In this document: piece by piece, positions 1 through 7,867 of the stretch | Numbering within the stretch: the first letter of the stretch is position 1 | How the letters are laid out: every line of letters begins with the position of its first letter | Origin: CAZWRN01 sp964636275 | Lineage (GTDB): Bacteria; Patescibacteriota; Microgenomatia; Daviesbacterales; UBA10151 | DNA: 64,000 bases | Direction: 5' to 3' | NCBI GenBank assembly: GCA_964636275.1 | Contig: CAZWRN010000004.1 | Location: 1-64,000 of the forward strand | Made by a program: the position numbers and the translations under genes | The notes under the pieces: model-generated | Told to the model about the DNA's origin: nothing | What the model saw: the letters and a program-made list of their open reading frames with translations, nothing else | The model's database searches: none

Positions 1-2
1 AT

Positions 3-482
3 TTCCTCTTCTTCGAACATATGTATTTTATTCACAATCCCCAGCGTCCACCGATCCCTGGAGATCGCAATGTCGGTGCCAAAGAAGCTGCTTTAAATAT
101 TTTGCTTCTGCAGGATAAATACGACAAAATTATCGTAACAAATATTCCGGATAGTTTGTACCCCTGGTACGCTTACTTTTCAGGTGTTGACCCAAAAGAA
201 TTTAATGAAATCGCCATGGGCAGAGGTGAAAAAGCCTGGCAGTACAAAAACATCTATTTTTCCAGCGTCCGCTGCCCCTCCAGAGACGCCTTTACTAGAA
301 ATAATGACAACGTCTTAGCTGTCGACGCCGAAGGCTGCGAAGGCGAAGCTAAATACTCCCCAGCCATCCAAGTCCTAGGCCGCATCCAAAGAGGCGACAA
401 AGCCTATCCTTACATCTTCTGGCACCGAGTCGAAAAAGAAGTCTTCCCCCAAGAAGCAACCCTATCAGCAGTAAATAAATAG
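3..482 (+). CDS. C-terminal part of a GT-C membrane glycosyltransferase (5'-truncated by window edge)
   Basis: The frame is open from base 3, with no stop before the first ATG at 21, so this is the tail of a longer gene and not a 153-residue protein. The visible part is the soluble C-terminal region: a YFIH... stretch, then AALNILLLQDKYDKIIVTN, resembling the post-membrane domain of the GT-C proteins at 1520-6469, where a similar 'Y.YHYF..A..Y...Y.KI..' segment follows the last membrane helix. In GT-C enzymes this part lies outside the membrane. Substrate unknown. It is the only left-edge gene on the plus strand and converges on the hypothetical gene ending at 487. Confidence 0.6.
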   Translation, partial: FLFFEHMYFIHNPQRPPIPGDRNVGAKEAALNILLLQDKYDKIIVTNIPDSLYPWYAYFSGVDPKEFNEIAMGRGEKAWQYKNIYFSSVRCPSRDAFTRNNDNVLAVDAEGCEGEAKYSPAIQVLGRIQRGDKAYPYIFWHRVEKEVFPQEATLSAVNK

Positions 483-486
483 TGTA

Positions 487-1050
487 TTAGAGAGGATTTG
501 GATTAAAACCTGAATCCGATAAGAATCGGAACATATTTCTTAAATCACTAGTCATCCTATCTTGGATTCCCTGCAACTGAGTAACATAGGTCTGAGTTAA
601 CATTAAATAGGCTTCTTGTGGCAATACTCTTTGAAATCTAACCTGCCCTTCCTCGTTAGCCCCACTAAAAAACTCTTCAGGATTATCTAAATTAGCTTTA
701 GTCCATGGAACTCTTACAACTCGATTATTGTATAAAGTCCAACTCATTAATGAACCTGCTGCAACTTCTTGCCCAACACTTCGAACATTTCTATCATCAA
801 TCTCTATTTCAGCGACAGGTAAAGTAACTGGATTGTCAGATGTTACTCCAATTTGCTGGCCAGTTTCACTTCTAGATCTCTGAGAAAGCCGTATATAAGC
901 CTCAACCGTATCGGGCATGTCCTTAAGACCAAAGGCTCGAGCAACACCGATAATTCGGTTATGTGGTTCAATCAGTCTAGGCAGAACAGGAATCTCATCA
1001 AATGTTCTAATTAATGGACCTGGTTCACAATCAAGAAAACGTGAACTCAT
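487..1050 (-). CDS. Hypothetical protein, 187 aa, no recognised family
   Basis: I do not recognise a family. The ATG at 1050 (MSSRFLDCEPG...) is preferred over a longer reading up to 1161, because the extra 37 codons are Cys/Phe/Tyr-rich and overlap a promoter-like plus-strand sequence. The protein is soluble, has no signal peptide or membrane helix, is rich in Arg/Glu/Asn, and ends in a Phe/Asn/Pro tail. It carries repeated polar-hydrophobic stretches (EIEIDDRNVRSVGQEVAAGS) suggestive of a small alpha/beta domain. It lies convergent to the truncated GT-C gene and divergent from the 54-residue gene at 1251. No Shine-Dalgarno is visible. Confidence 0.45.
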   Translation of the reverse strand: MSSRFLDCEPGPLIRTFDEIPVLPRLIEPHNRIIGVARAFGLKDMPDTVEAYIRLSQRSRSETGQQIGVTSDNPVTLPVAEIEIDDRNVRSVGQEVAAGSLMSWTLYNNRVVRVPWTKANLDNPEEFFSGANEEGQVRFQRVLPQEAYLMLTQTYVTQLQGIQDRMTSDLRNMFRFLSDSGFNPNPL

Positions 1051-1092
1051 GAAGCGAGTATATTGTTTTATATAAAAAAAGTAAATAATATG

Positions 1093-1122
1093 TTGACAAA
1101 AGCAACTTGGTTGCGTTAGATT
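1093..1122 (+). promoter_or_regulatory. Sigma70-like promoter for the 54-aa gene
   Basis: A perfect TTGACA at 1093-1098 is followed after 18 bp by TAGATT (4/6 match to TATAAT) at 1117-1122. It points to the small gene at 1251 and would give a leader of about 120 nt containing the Shine-Dalgarno at 1160 and the hairpin at 1176-1250. Confidence 0.45.
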
Positions 1123-1159
1123 AAATTTGTAAGTTCGGCAACTTGCACAATACATTTGC

Positions 1160-1170
1160 AAAGGAGGTGA
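1160..1170 (+). promoter_or_regulatory. Perfect Shine-Dalgarno, displaced 80 nt from its start codon
   Basis: AAAGGAGGTGA is a full complement of the 16S anti-Shine-Dalgarno. The nearest in-frame candidate start (GTG at 1184) opens only four codons, while the next real gene starts at 1251. The 75 nt between form an imperfect hairpin, which when folded would bring this site close to the ATG at 1251. Confidence 0.6.
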
Positions 1171-1175
1171 AAGAA

Positions 1176-1250
1176 AGTAAATAGTGATTAGAGATTAGAA
1201 AATAGTAAAAAACAACTATTCACTAATCGCTAATTACTTATCACTTATTT
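1176..1250 (+). repeat. Imperfect inverted repeat between Shine-Dalgarno and start codon
   Basis: The left arm (1179-1206, built from TAGTGATTAG/GATTAG units) pairs with the right arm (1215-1250, ACTATT...CTAATCGCTAA...CACTTATTT). The best-paired blocks are TTAGAGATTAG with CTAATCGCTAA, and AATAGT with ACTATT. The units match the heptamer array at 27315-27360. It ends exactly at the ATG of the 54-residue gene. Confidence 0.65.
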
Positions 1251-1415
1251 ATGCAATTTTACAATGTAAAAACCCGTCAAAAAGTAGAAATTCCAGACAG
1301 CGAAGTTGAAGTCGTTGAAATGAAAAACGGTAAACTGGCTGCTCAGGCTATGAACAATGGCACCAAGCTTTTCCGGATCATCGGCAAAGAAGACGCTGCT
1401 CGTTTAGGGAAATAA
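1251..1415 (+). CDS. Small conserved-looking protein, 54 aa, function unknown
   Basis: The ORF reads MQFYNVKTRQKVEIPDSEVE... and ends RIIGKEDAARLGK. The composition (Lys/Glu-rich, no membrane segment), the upstream promoter and Shine-Dalgarno, and the terminator at 1477 argue that it is a real gene despite its size. The layout, with a short beta-rich start ('FYNVKTRQKVEIP') and a small helix-prone C-terminus, is reminiscent of small nucleic-acid-associated proteins, but no family can be named. Its start is separated from its likely Shine-Dalgarno by an inserted hairpin. Confidence 0.6.
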   Translation: MQFYNVKTRQKVEIPDSEVEVVEMKNGKLAAQAMNNGTKLFRIIGKEDAARLGK

Positions 1416-1419
1416 GACC

Positions 1420-1448
1420 TTCCGCAATCATGCTAGCTGATTGTGGAA
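1420..1448 (+). terminator. Hairpin just after the 54-aa gene
   Basis: TTCCGCAATCA and TGATTGTGGAA form an 11-bp stem (one G-T pair) around a 7-nt loop, starting 5 nt after the stop codon. There is no T-run, so it may stabilise the transcript end and leave termination to the element at 1477. Confidence 0.4.
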
Positions 1449-1476
1449 TGCTACAACCCACATCTACTAACACTAA

Positions 1477-1504
1477 CTACGTAGTTTATTACGTAGAATT
1501 TTTT
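1477..1504 (+). terminator. CTACGTA/TACGTAG hairpin with T-run
   Basis: A 7-bp stem CTACGTA - GTTTAT - TACGTAG is followed by AATTTTTTG. It lies between convergent genes, the 54-aa gene on plus and the GT-C gene ending at 1520 on minus. The same stem recurs at 51187-51206, also between convergent genes. Confidence 0.6.
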
Positions 1505-1519
1505 GTTTGATAAAATCAC

Positions 1520-3160
1520 TTATTTGACTTCGACAGCTCGTAAGATCTCTTTACCATTAAGCAGATTAAATTTTTTAATTACTTGTGATTCTTCGGCTGG
1601 CAAGATCCATTTACTCCCAATAAAAAGAGTTCGTTTTTTATCCCTATCACTACCTTGACCACCTTCCCAATTTATCTCTCTAAAGGTAAACTTGCCAAAA
1701 TTGGATGAAGTCTCAAATTCTTTTCGCCTTGGATCATTCTGATACATTTCAGGTGATATCTTTCCGTAATACATGATATACAAATACGGAGTACCAACAG
1801 TTTCTGGCCCCAAAACACCAAATCTGGGATCAATAACAATTTCATCATACTGAGATTGATGCTCGATAGCATAGGTTGCGGCATCTTTCCACCCATCCAT
1901 CGCAAATTCTGAAAAAAGCATCTGATACGAAATAGTATACAATCCAATAAAATAAGCCCAACAATACAATACGATCGCAGCCAAAAGAGAGAGGCATATC
2001 AGTTTTATTTTTGATGATAATGATCTAAAAAACCACCAAAGCCCAAACCCCACCATAACCTGTGGCATTGGAATCCAGGTTAATAACCGTAACGGGTGTT
2101 GAGCATTATTGGCTAAAGAAGCCGCTAATGGACCCAAAAAAAACCACACTATCATCAATAAATAGACTGATTTATCTATTTTCTTTTGCTGAAAAATAAA
2201 AAACCATAAACCTACCAAAAAAAACGGCAGTTCATACCAATATAAAAGACCCATATCCGGAGAATTAGGAAGTGTAAAACCCATTCCTTCAAAAAATAAA
2301 AACGGTATATCAAAATATTCAATATATCTTTGCAGCCAAAAAGTAGCAATTGTGATAGTTCCAACCATTGGAAAAGGCGATGTCCCCACAACTAATAACT
2401 GCTGTTTCAAATCAAAATCTCGCAAAAAAATGGTTGATTCAGCTCTGGTTGATCCTCCAGGAGATAAAATTGTCCATAAAAGAGGTAAAAAAACTAAGAG
2501 TCCTACAACAAAAGCAATAATTGTCTGTTTTTTAAACTGTAGCAACTTTTGTCTGTAGATAAAAAATAATGCTACAACAAATAAAGGAGTAAATACCCGT
2601 TCAGCATGATAGGCAAACATAGAAAGTACAAAAAACAACGCCGACAGCCATAAATATTTACCTTTTTTTTCAACTGCCACTAAAAACAACCATGTTGCCG
2701 TAATAATTAAAAATAACGCGAGCACAGCTTCAAAAGTAGAACGAGAAAATTTGATGTGCCAAGGTGACACCGCTAGAGAAAACGCTGTCAGAAGAGCCAC
2801 CACTGAATTGGAGGTCAGTTTACGGATTAAAAAATAAACCATAATCGGTGTAAAGGCACCGATTAGAGCAATGGTGATCCTAGTACCAAATTCATTGAGT
2901 CCAAACATTGCTACTGCAGGAATCATGGTATATACCAAAAGCGGAGCTTTATAATCGCCAATTGAACGAAATGCCAAAGGCAACCAAACTCCATGTTCAT
3001 CCTGAGCTGTTTTTAAGATTGAATAACTATTGTAAGCAATCGCTACTTCGTCAATTGTTAATGAAACTGGTATTTTATCCAATAAGACAACTCTCATCAA
3101 TAAAGCTATGATGAAAATGGCTAGTAAATACAATTTAAGGTTTTTGAGTACAACGCTCAT
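1520..3160 (-). CDS. GT-C family (PMT/ArnT-like) membrane glycosyltransferase
   Basis: A polytopic protein of 546 residues: one N-terminal membrane helix, then a first outer loop with the acidic pair D37-E38 (TIDEVAIAYNSYSIL), about ten further hydrophobic segments including SPWHIKFSRSTFEA after helix 4, and a soluble C-terminal domain of about 130 residues. This is the layout of GT-C enzymes that transfer sugars from polyprenyl-phosphate donors on the outer face of the membrane. The ATG at 3160 was chosen; a GTG at 3187 would lengthen the overlap with the upstream gene from 26 to 53 nt. It is the last gene of the minus-strand run 1520-7776. Acceptor and sugar cannot be read from sequence. 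Confidence 0.75.
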   Translation of the reverse strand: MSVVLKNLKLYLLAIFIIALLMRVVLLDKIPVSLTIDEVAIAYNSYSILKTAQDEHGVWLPLAFRSIGDYKAPLLVYTMIPAVAMFGLNEFGTRITIALIGAFTPIMVYFLIRKLTSNSVVALLTAFSLAVSPWHIKFSRSTFEAVLALFLIITATWLFLVAVEKKGKYLWLSALFFVLSMFAYHAERVFTPLFVVALFFIYRQKLLQFKKQTIIAFVVGLLVFLPLLWTILSPGGSTRAESTIFLRDFDLKQQLLVVGTSPFPMVGTITIATFWLQRYIEYFDIPFLFFEGMGFTLPNSPDMGLLYWYELPFFLVGLWFFIFQQKKIDKSVYLLMIVWFFLGPLAASLANNAQHPLRLLTWIPMPQVMVGFGLWWFFRSLSSKIKLICLSLLAAIVLYCWAYFIGLYTISYQMLFSEFAMDGWKDAATYAIEHQSQYDEIVIDPRFGVLGPETVGTPYLYIMYYGKISPEMYQNDPRRKEFETSSNFGKFTFREINWEGGQGSDRDKKRTLFIGSKWILPAEESQVIKKFNLLNGKEILRAVEVK

Positions 3161-4724
3161 AAATATAATAGGTTTGGTCACCTTCACCTATGGTAAACAA
3201 TTCACTAGGACAATTAAACCATTCTTTCTCGACCTTGGAAATAACTACAACATCAAATAGTTGGGGGTTTTTCTTGAGCTGATCAGCATTACCTATCGAT
3301 ATCCCCCCCAACTGATTAATCCATCCTTTGTAACTTAAAACTCCGGTGTTTAAATTTGAATCTGTATATGGAATATGTAATTTGGTGGCCAAAACAGGCC
3401 CGGGGTTGGGATCAATGGAGTCAGTAATCCAAATTGTTTTGATCGGATCTTTGGTTGGAAGATATGTTAAATTTTTATTTCTGATTTTATATTGTATGGT
3501 CTCAGCTAATACCGCAGTTGAAGGATTGAATTCGTTATTAGGAATAAATAATGTGTGGTGAATGAATAAAATTAACGATACTGCTGATCCAATCCAAAAA
3601 ATCATCTGCCATTTCTTAGTCAGCTGATCGATTCCATAGGCAATGAATATAAACATTGGAACTATCACCCAAAGTGAACGGGATAGTTCAAATGAACCCG
3701 CAATAAACAAAGTTGGGATAGTAGCAGTAAACAACAAAAGAATACAAAACGCCACAGAGTTTGTTTTTGCTTTGATTAAATGATAAATGCCAACTAGGCA
3801 GATTGGCACCCAAACTATAAATAACGGACCAAAATTGTAAACAGTCTGTCGATAATCTACCAGTCGATTTGAAAATAAAAAAGGAATACTTAAAGTCTCA
3901 AAAAAATGTTTAAAAACAACAATCACTAACTGTGCTTTATTAAATAGCAGTAATCCCAAAAAAGCCGGAAGATGTAATGTCAAAATATGGCCTCGTAATA
4001 AATTCAGATTATCTAAATATGTGTTATTAAAAAAGAGTGACAGGTCATGATCTTTGATACTCTGAATAGCACCTGAGGTTATTATAAATAAAATAGCAAA
4101 GGCACAAAATACCAACAACTGTAGCAAGAGTACTAATTTATTTCTGACTAAAACCCAACTTATGAAAGGGAGAAAAAAAGAAAACAGCAAAAGATCTCGA
4201 CTAGTAATTCCACCCAAGATTACCAATACCAAACCCAATACAACTCTTTTTTTAACAAAGAAATAAAAACCCCAGATAGAAAAAGTTAATGCTAAAATTT
4301 CTGCATTCGGAAAACGGGAAAATATAATTAAAACCGGCGAAATACTGGCAATCACAAGAGTATAAAAGGCCAGTCTGGTATTTTTGAAATAGTTTCTAAC
4401 GAAAAAGAATAAACCAGTGATGAATAATGTTCCTATGAGTGAAGCAATAATACCATTGTGATACATCAAGTTTGGATCTAACAGTCTAAAAAACAACATG
4501 ACATAAGTTAACACTGGAAATTCAAAATTCTGCCAATTTGAAAAAATAAAAGGATAACTTCGACCAAATTCATCTTTACCATAAGAAAATAAATTTTCGA
4601 CCCGCCAATCAAGTAATGCACTCGAAGAAGGAGTACCAGAAGGGTATGAAGAAAACACAACAATCCTTAAAAAGGATGCAAAAAAGATCAATACCAGTAA
4701 ACCAATAACCGTTTTATATCTCAT
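3135..4724 (-). CDS. GT-C-like membrane protein with altered acidic motif
   Basis: 529 residues with the same topology as its neighbours: an N-terminal helix, a first outer loop, multiple hydrophobic helices and a C-terminal soluble domain (from about residue 410, ending in YYIYERCTQKP). By alignment of the first loop with the adjacent paralogs, the usual Asp-Glu pair becomes D39-W40 (ALLDWRVENLFSY), so the second acid is missing. A nearby KDEFGRSYP restores a paralog-like loop end. It may be an inactive or partner subunit, or use another acid. It overlaps the upstream gene by 4 nt and the downstream gene by 26 nt, indicating translational coupling. Confidence 0.65.
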   Translation of the reverse strand: MRYKTVIGLLVLIFFASFLRIVVFSSYPSGTPSSSALLDWRVENLFSYGKDEFGRSYPFIFSNWQNFEFPVLTYVMLFFRLLDPNLMYHNGIIASLIGTLFITGLFFFVRNYFKNTRLAFYTLVIASISPVLIIFSRFPNAEILALTFSIWGFYFFVKKRVVLGLVLVILGGITSRDLLLFSFFLPFISWVLVRNKLVLLLQLLVFCAFAILFIITSGAIQSIKDHDLSLFFNNTYLDNLNLLRGHILTLHLPAFLGLLLFNKAQLVIVVFKHFFETLSIPFLFSNRLVDYRQTVYNFGPLFIVWVPICLVGIYHLIKAKTNSVAFCILLLFTATIPTLFIAGSFELSRSLWVIVPMFIFIAYGIDQLTKKWQMIFWIGSAVSLILFIHHTLFIPNNEFNPSTAVLAETIQYKIRNKNLTYLPTKDPIKTIWITDSIDPNPGPVLATKLHIPYTDSNLNTGVLSYKGWINQLGGISIGNADQLKKNPQLFDVVVISKVEKEWFNCPSELFTIGEGDQTYYIYERCTQKP

Positions 4725-6469
4725 TGTTTTGTCACAACATAAAATATCGGAGCCCCTTGCGGGTTGACAACTGTTTTTAATACTTTCACGCCAGCTGGTG
4801 GGGTCTTACTCCAATCCCAATCCCCTTCTACTTCATCTCGGGCTGACATCATGTACAGATAACCTGGCTTCAAAAATTCTTGGACAGCATAAGGTTTGTC
4901 GGTATTCCCAAAATAATACTTACTATCAAATACAAATCCGTTAAAACCTTCTACTATCCCCTTTTGACTTTCAGTCAGACTATTAAACTGAGACTGGATG
5001 CGTCGGGGGTCGGCCTGAGTCCACATTAAGTAACGATTTAAAGAAGGTTCGTAGGTATTATTGAAAAAAACTTTTTGATATTCATTTTCGTGCTGAGCAA
5101 CATACTGCATCGCTTCCTTAAACCCAACATGCCACCAGCGCCAAGACTCCACCGGATAGTGTTCATAATAGCGATGAAAATAGAAAGTCATATTGAGGAT
5201 CATAAAAACACCAAGGATTACCATCGATCCATATCTCACAACTAACCATTTTTTCTCACCTACGAACAACTTTTGAATAATAAATACCAATCCTAAGGCG
5301 TTTAATATCACCAGCGGCGGCAGCATAATGAAAAGCCGGGTCGCATGATATCCTCCATCAGCTGTGAGAGATGCTGGAATCGGCGCCAAAAGCAGCCATC
5401 CAAATACAAACCAAGCCTTCTTCCTCTCTTCTCTACGCGCTATCACCCACACCCCACACGCCAATAATATAATCTCAAAATAATACAGCTCCCCCATCTC
5501 ATGAATTGACTGCCGGAAATTTATATCACCTTCAGAAAAGAGAAAATTAAAGGACAATGCTTTGGAATAGTTGGTTGCAAAAACCTGGAGATAAACCGTA
5601 GCTTTATTGTGAAAGAGTGATTCAACTTTTTGATCACTGGTTCTAAACTCACCCTCTGGTGTGTAATACCCCATGGTAGTTCTGGCCAAATTAATCTTAT
5701 CCAGAAGTACAGTGTCGGTGAAAATGCTTATTCCCGAAAAACGATTTGTCGCCTGTCCACCAATGATGGATATCACTACTCCTGAGATAACAACCGTTCC
5801 AACGACAATAGCTATACTCAGCCAGTTCCAACCAACTTGTTTCAAAGCAGCTTTGTTATTGAGATAAATTCCGGCAAACAAAAGCACCAATAATGGAACA
5901 AACACTGCAGCAGTGGAATAAATATAAAAAGACGCACCAAATAAAATTGCAGCTGGAACTAAATAGTAACCCTTTTTCAAACCCAATAAAGTCAACCAGC
6001 TGGCAAACAGCAGAAATGACAACAGCATGGTGACTTCAAATGAGCCACGGGAATACTGCAAGTGCCACGGTGAAATGGACATCAAAAACATCGCGGCTAG
6101 ACCAACATATGTATTAAAAAGTTTGCGTGTCAGCAGAAATATACCAATCAATGATACGACACCCCAAAATGCCGCTGGAAGTCTGACACCCCATTCGTTC
6201 AAACCAAAAATCCCCACAAAAGGGACAGCTGAATAAATATAAAAAGAGGCCCGGTATTCGGTTAATGATTTCAAATACAGCGGCAATATTCTGCCACTAA
6301 TATCTTTGCCAGTCGTTAATAACGAATAAGCCTGGTAGCCTACATCTACTTCATCACCAAATAAAGCTGGAGGATTGGTGTCCAGTTGATAAACCCGCAA
6401 AAAAGTCCCAACAGATAATATTAAAACAAAAGCTAATATTCCTAAATACAATTTGGAAAATTCTGACAT
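4721..6469 (-). CDS. GT-C family (PMT/ArnT-like) membrane glycosyltransferase
   Basis: 582 residues from the ATG at 6469, which overlaps the stop of the upstream gene as TAATG and so fixes the start. The first outer loop carries D39-E40 (FGDEVDVGYQAYSLL); LPLYLKSLTEYRASFYIY and SPWHLQYSRGSFEVT follow as in the 1520 gene. About a dozen hydrophobic segments precede a soluble C-terminal domain containing RRWWHVGFKEAMQ-like text and a DPRRIQ stretch shared with the 1520 paralog (DPRRKEF). Predicted lipid-linked sugar transferase on the outer membrane face; sugar unknown. Confidence 0.75.
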   Translation of the reverse strand: MSEFSKLYLGILAFVLILSVGTFLRVYQLDTNPPALFGDEVDVGYQAYSLLTTGKDISGRILPLYLKSLTEYRASFYIYSAVPFVGIFGLNEWGVRLPAAFWGVVSLIGIFLLTRKLFNTYVGLAAMFLMSISPWHLQYSRGSFEVTMLLSFLLFASWLTLLGLKKGYYLVPAAILFGASFYIYSTAAVFVPLLVLLFAGIYLNNKAALKQVGWNWLSIAIVVGTVVISGVVISIIGGQATNRFSGISIFTDTVLLDKINLARTTMGYYTPEGEFRTSDQKVESLFHNKATVYLQVFATNYSKALSFNFLFSEGDINFRQSIHEMGELYYFEIILLACGVWVIARREERKKAWFVFGWLLLAPIPASLTADGGYHATRLFIMLPPLVILNALGLVFIIQKLFVGEKKWLVVRYGSMVILGVFMILNMTFYFHRYYEHYPVESWRWWHVGFKEAMQYVAQHENEYQKVFFNNTYEPSLNRYLMWTQADPRRIQSQFNSLTESQKGIVEGFNGFVFDSKYYFGNTDKPYAVQEFLKPGYLYMMSARDEVEGDWDWSKTPPAGVKVLKTVVNPQGAPIFYVVTKQ

Positions 6470-7776
6470 TACCATTTAAATAAGACCTTTCGTCTTTCTT
6501 GCTGTAATAATTCTTTCAAAAAAGTGGTGTAGTTGTACAGTAGCAATACCCCATACCCCACAACTAAGAAAAATAAAAATGAATTTGAAATAGTCAGGTC
6601 ATAAATCACTGGAATCGTTGGTTGCAAAAGTCCGCGGTAGACATTGATAAAATGCAAAAAGGTAAAAAAGATCAGATTGATCCACATTCCCATCATCAGC
6701 AACCTTTTCTGCTTAAAGCAAACTAGGATGGTGGCAAAAAGCACCACCGGTATCATATACCGCTCATGCATTCTGGTAAAAAAGAAAAAATAAAATCCCG
6801 AAATTAAAAACAGATAATAAAAAAGCAGATACCTAGTCGTTCTCTTTAAATAAAACACTATCGTGATTGGTAGGACAAACAACGTAAACATCAGATAACC
6901 CCAGTGATCGTAAGATAACCCTAAAAAGTTACTTGAAGGGGCCATACCAAAATTGATCACCGCTCCCCAAAAATTGAGAGCATTTTCAGCCACCCCAAAA
7001 TCCACCAAAGTAAAATTGGAATAGTAAAACTGCAGCGGCCAGAACACAGAAGGTGAATGAAAAGGCAGATAGGAAAGATAAAAAATAATCAGTGAAACCA
7101 AAACTGCCTGAATTGTCCTTTTTATACCAAATTCTTTCAGAACATAAAACATATACACACCCCATAAAAGTAAAATAGTGTGCTTAGTCATCAGAGCTAT
7201 TCCAGCAAAGAAGAAAGCCCACCACAAACGTTTAGCAAAAGTAAACCCTAAGGCCAATATTAGAAAGAGATTTTGGATCAGATCGGTTTGTCCCCAAACT
7301 GACGCTACATAGATAACTGCCGGATTTATCAGCAGTAAAAAAGCCATCAGATATTTATTCTTAATAAAAAGTGTCTCCCCAGTTTTCTTGAGTAGCCATG
7401 GCATTACTCCAGCAAACACCACAGCTCCTAACAATCCTGGCAGTTTCAAAAATGAGATCCAAACATTTTCCCATTCCATCCAGTGAACCAAAGGAGAGGG
7501 AAATATTGGCACAGTTGAATTGATAAAATACACTAAACCTAGTTTAAACTGATAAAGCCACCAACTCGCTGCAAATGAAAACATGATTAAAGGTGGATAG
7601 GTCGGAAAAGAATATCCTGGAAAAGTCCGATCAAAAAAATTGTAAGGTCCCAACTCCAACAAACTTTGCCCCCAGGCCACATGGTTTTTGACATCTCCGG
7701 AATAAATGGGTAGGCTAATTAAAAAGTACAAAACAAACGCTATTAGGAGAAATCCGATGAATGGAATTGTTTTCAT
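6469..7776 (-). CDS. GT-C-type mannosyltransferase-like membrane protein (GT87-like)
   Basis: 435 residues, almost entirely membrane-embedded and without the large C-terminal domain of its neighbours. The first loop has SGDVKNHVAWGQ (D28), followed by YPPLIMF, NPAVIYVASVWGQTDLIQN and FFFFTRMHERYMIPV. The WGQ-x-D and MHERY motifs are typical of polyprenol-phosphate-mannose-dependent GT-C enzymes such as the GT87/DUF2029 group. It is the first gene of the coupled run down to 1520, preceded by the inverted repeat at 7780-7867. The closest relative in this window is the gene at 16160. Confidence 0.65.
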   Translation of the reverse strand: MKTIPFIGFLLIAFVLYFLISLPIYSGDVKNHVAWGQSLLELGPYNFFDRTFPGYSFPTYPPLIMFSFAASWWLYQFKLGLVYFINSTVPIFPSPLVHWMEWENVWISFLKLPGLLGAVVFAGVMPWLLKKTGETLFIKNKYLMAFLLLINPAVIYVASVWGQTDLIQNLFLILALGFTFAKRLWWAFFFAGIALMTKHTILLLWGVYMFYVLKEFGIKRTIQAVLVSLIIFYLSYLPFHSPSVFWPLQFYYSNFTLVDFGVAENALNFWGAVINFGMAPSSNFLGLSYDHWGYLMFTLFVLPITIVFYLKRTTRYLLFYYLFLISGFYFFFFTRMHERYMIPVVLFATILVCFKQKRLLMMGMWINLIFFTFLHFINVYRGLLQPTIPVIYDLTISNSFLFFLVVGYGVLLLYNYTTFLKELLQQERRKVLFKW

Positions 7777-7779
7777 GGT

Positions 7780-7867
7780 AATTATTGTTAAATTATTAAA
7801 TTGCTAAATTGTTTGCTCCGCATCAGCCGTGTTAACAGCAATATAACAATTCAACAATCTAACAATT
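7780..7867. repeat. Intergenic AATTGTTAAAT-type inverted repeat
   Basis: The left arm 7780-7817 (ATTGTTAAATTATTAAATTG, then CTAAATTGTTTGCT) pairs with the right arm 7834-7867 (ACAGCAATATAACAATTCAA, then CAATCTAACAATT) across a CCGCATCAGCCG centre. The right arm runs into the stop codon (7866-7868) of the following minus-strand gene. Confidence 0.6.

Noticed and set aside
1051..1161. N-terminal extension of the 487-1050 protein (Cys-rich, CASC...CFCQ)
   Set aside because: It overlaps a TTGACA promoter on the other strand, has a composition unlike the rest of the protein, and an ATG at 1050 gives a normal start.
1184..1198. GTG start directly after the perfect Shine-Dalgarno
   Set aside because: It opens only four codons before TAG; the spacing of 13 nt is also long.
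1416..1519. tRNA gene in the gap after the 54-aa ORF
   Set aside because: The hairpins do not form a cloverleaf, and there is no T-loop GTTCRA motif or acceptor stem.
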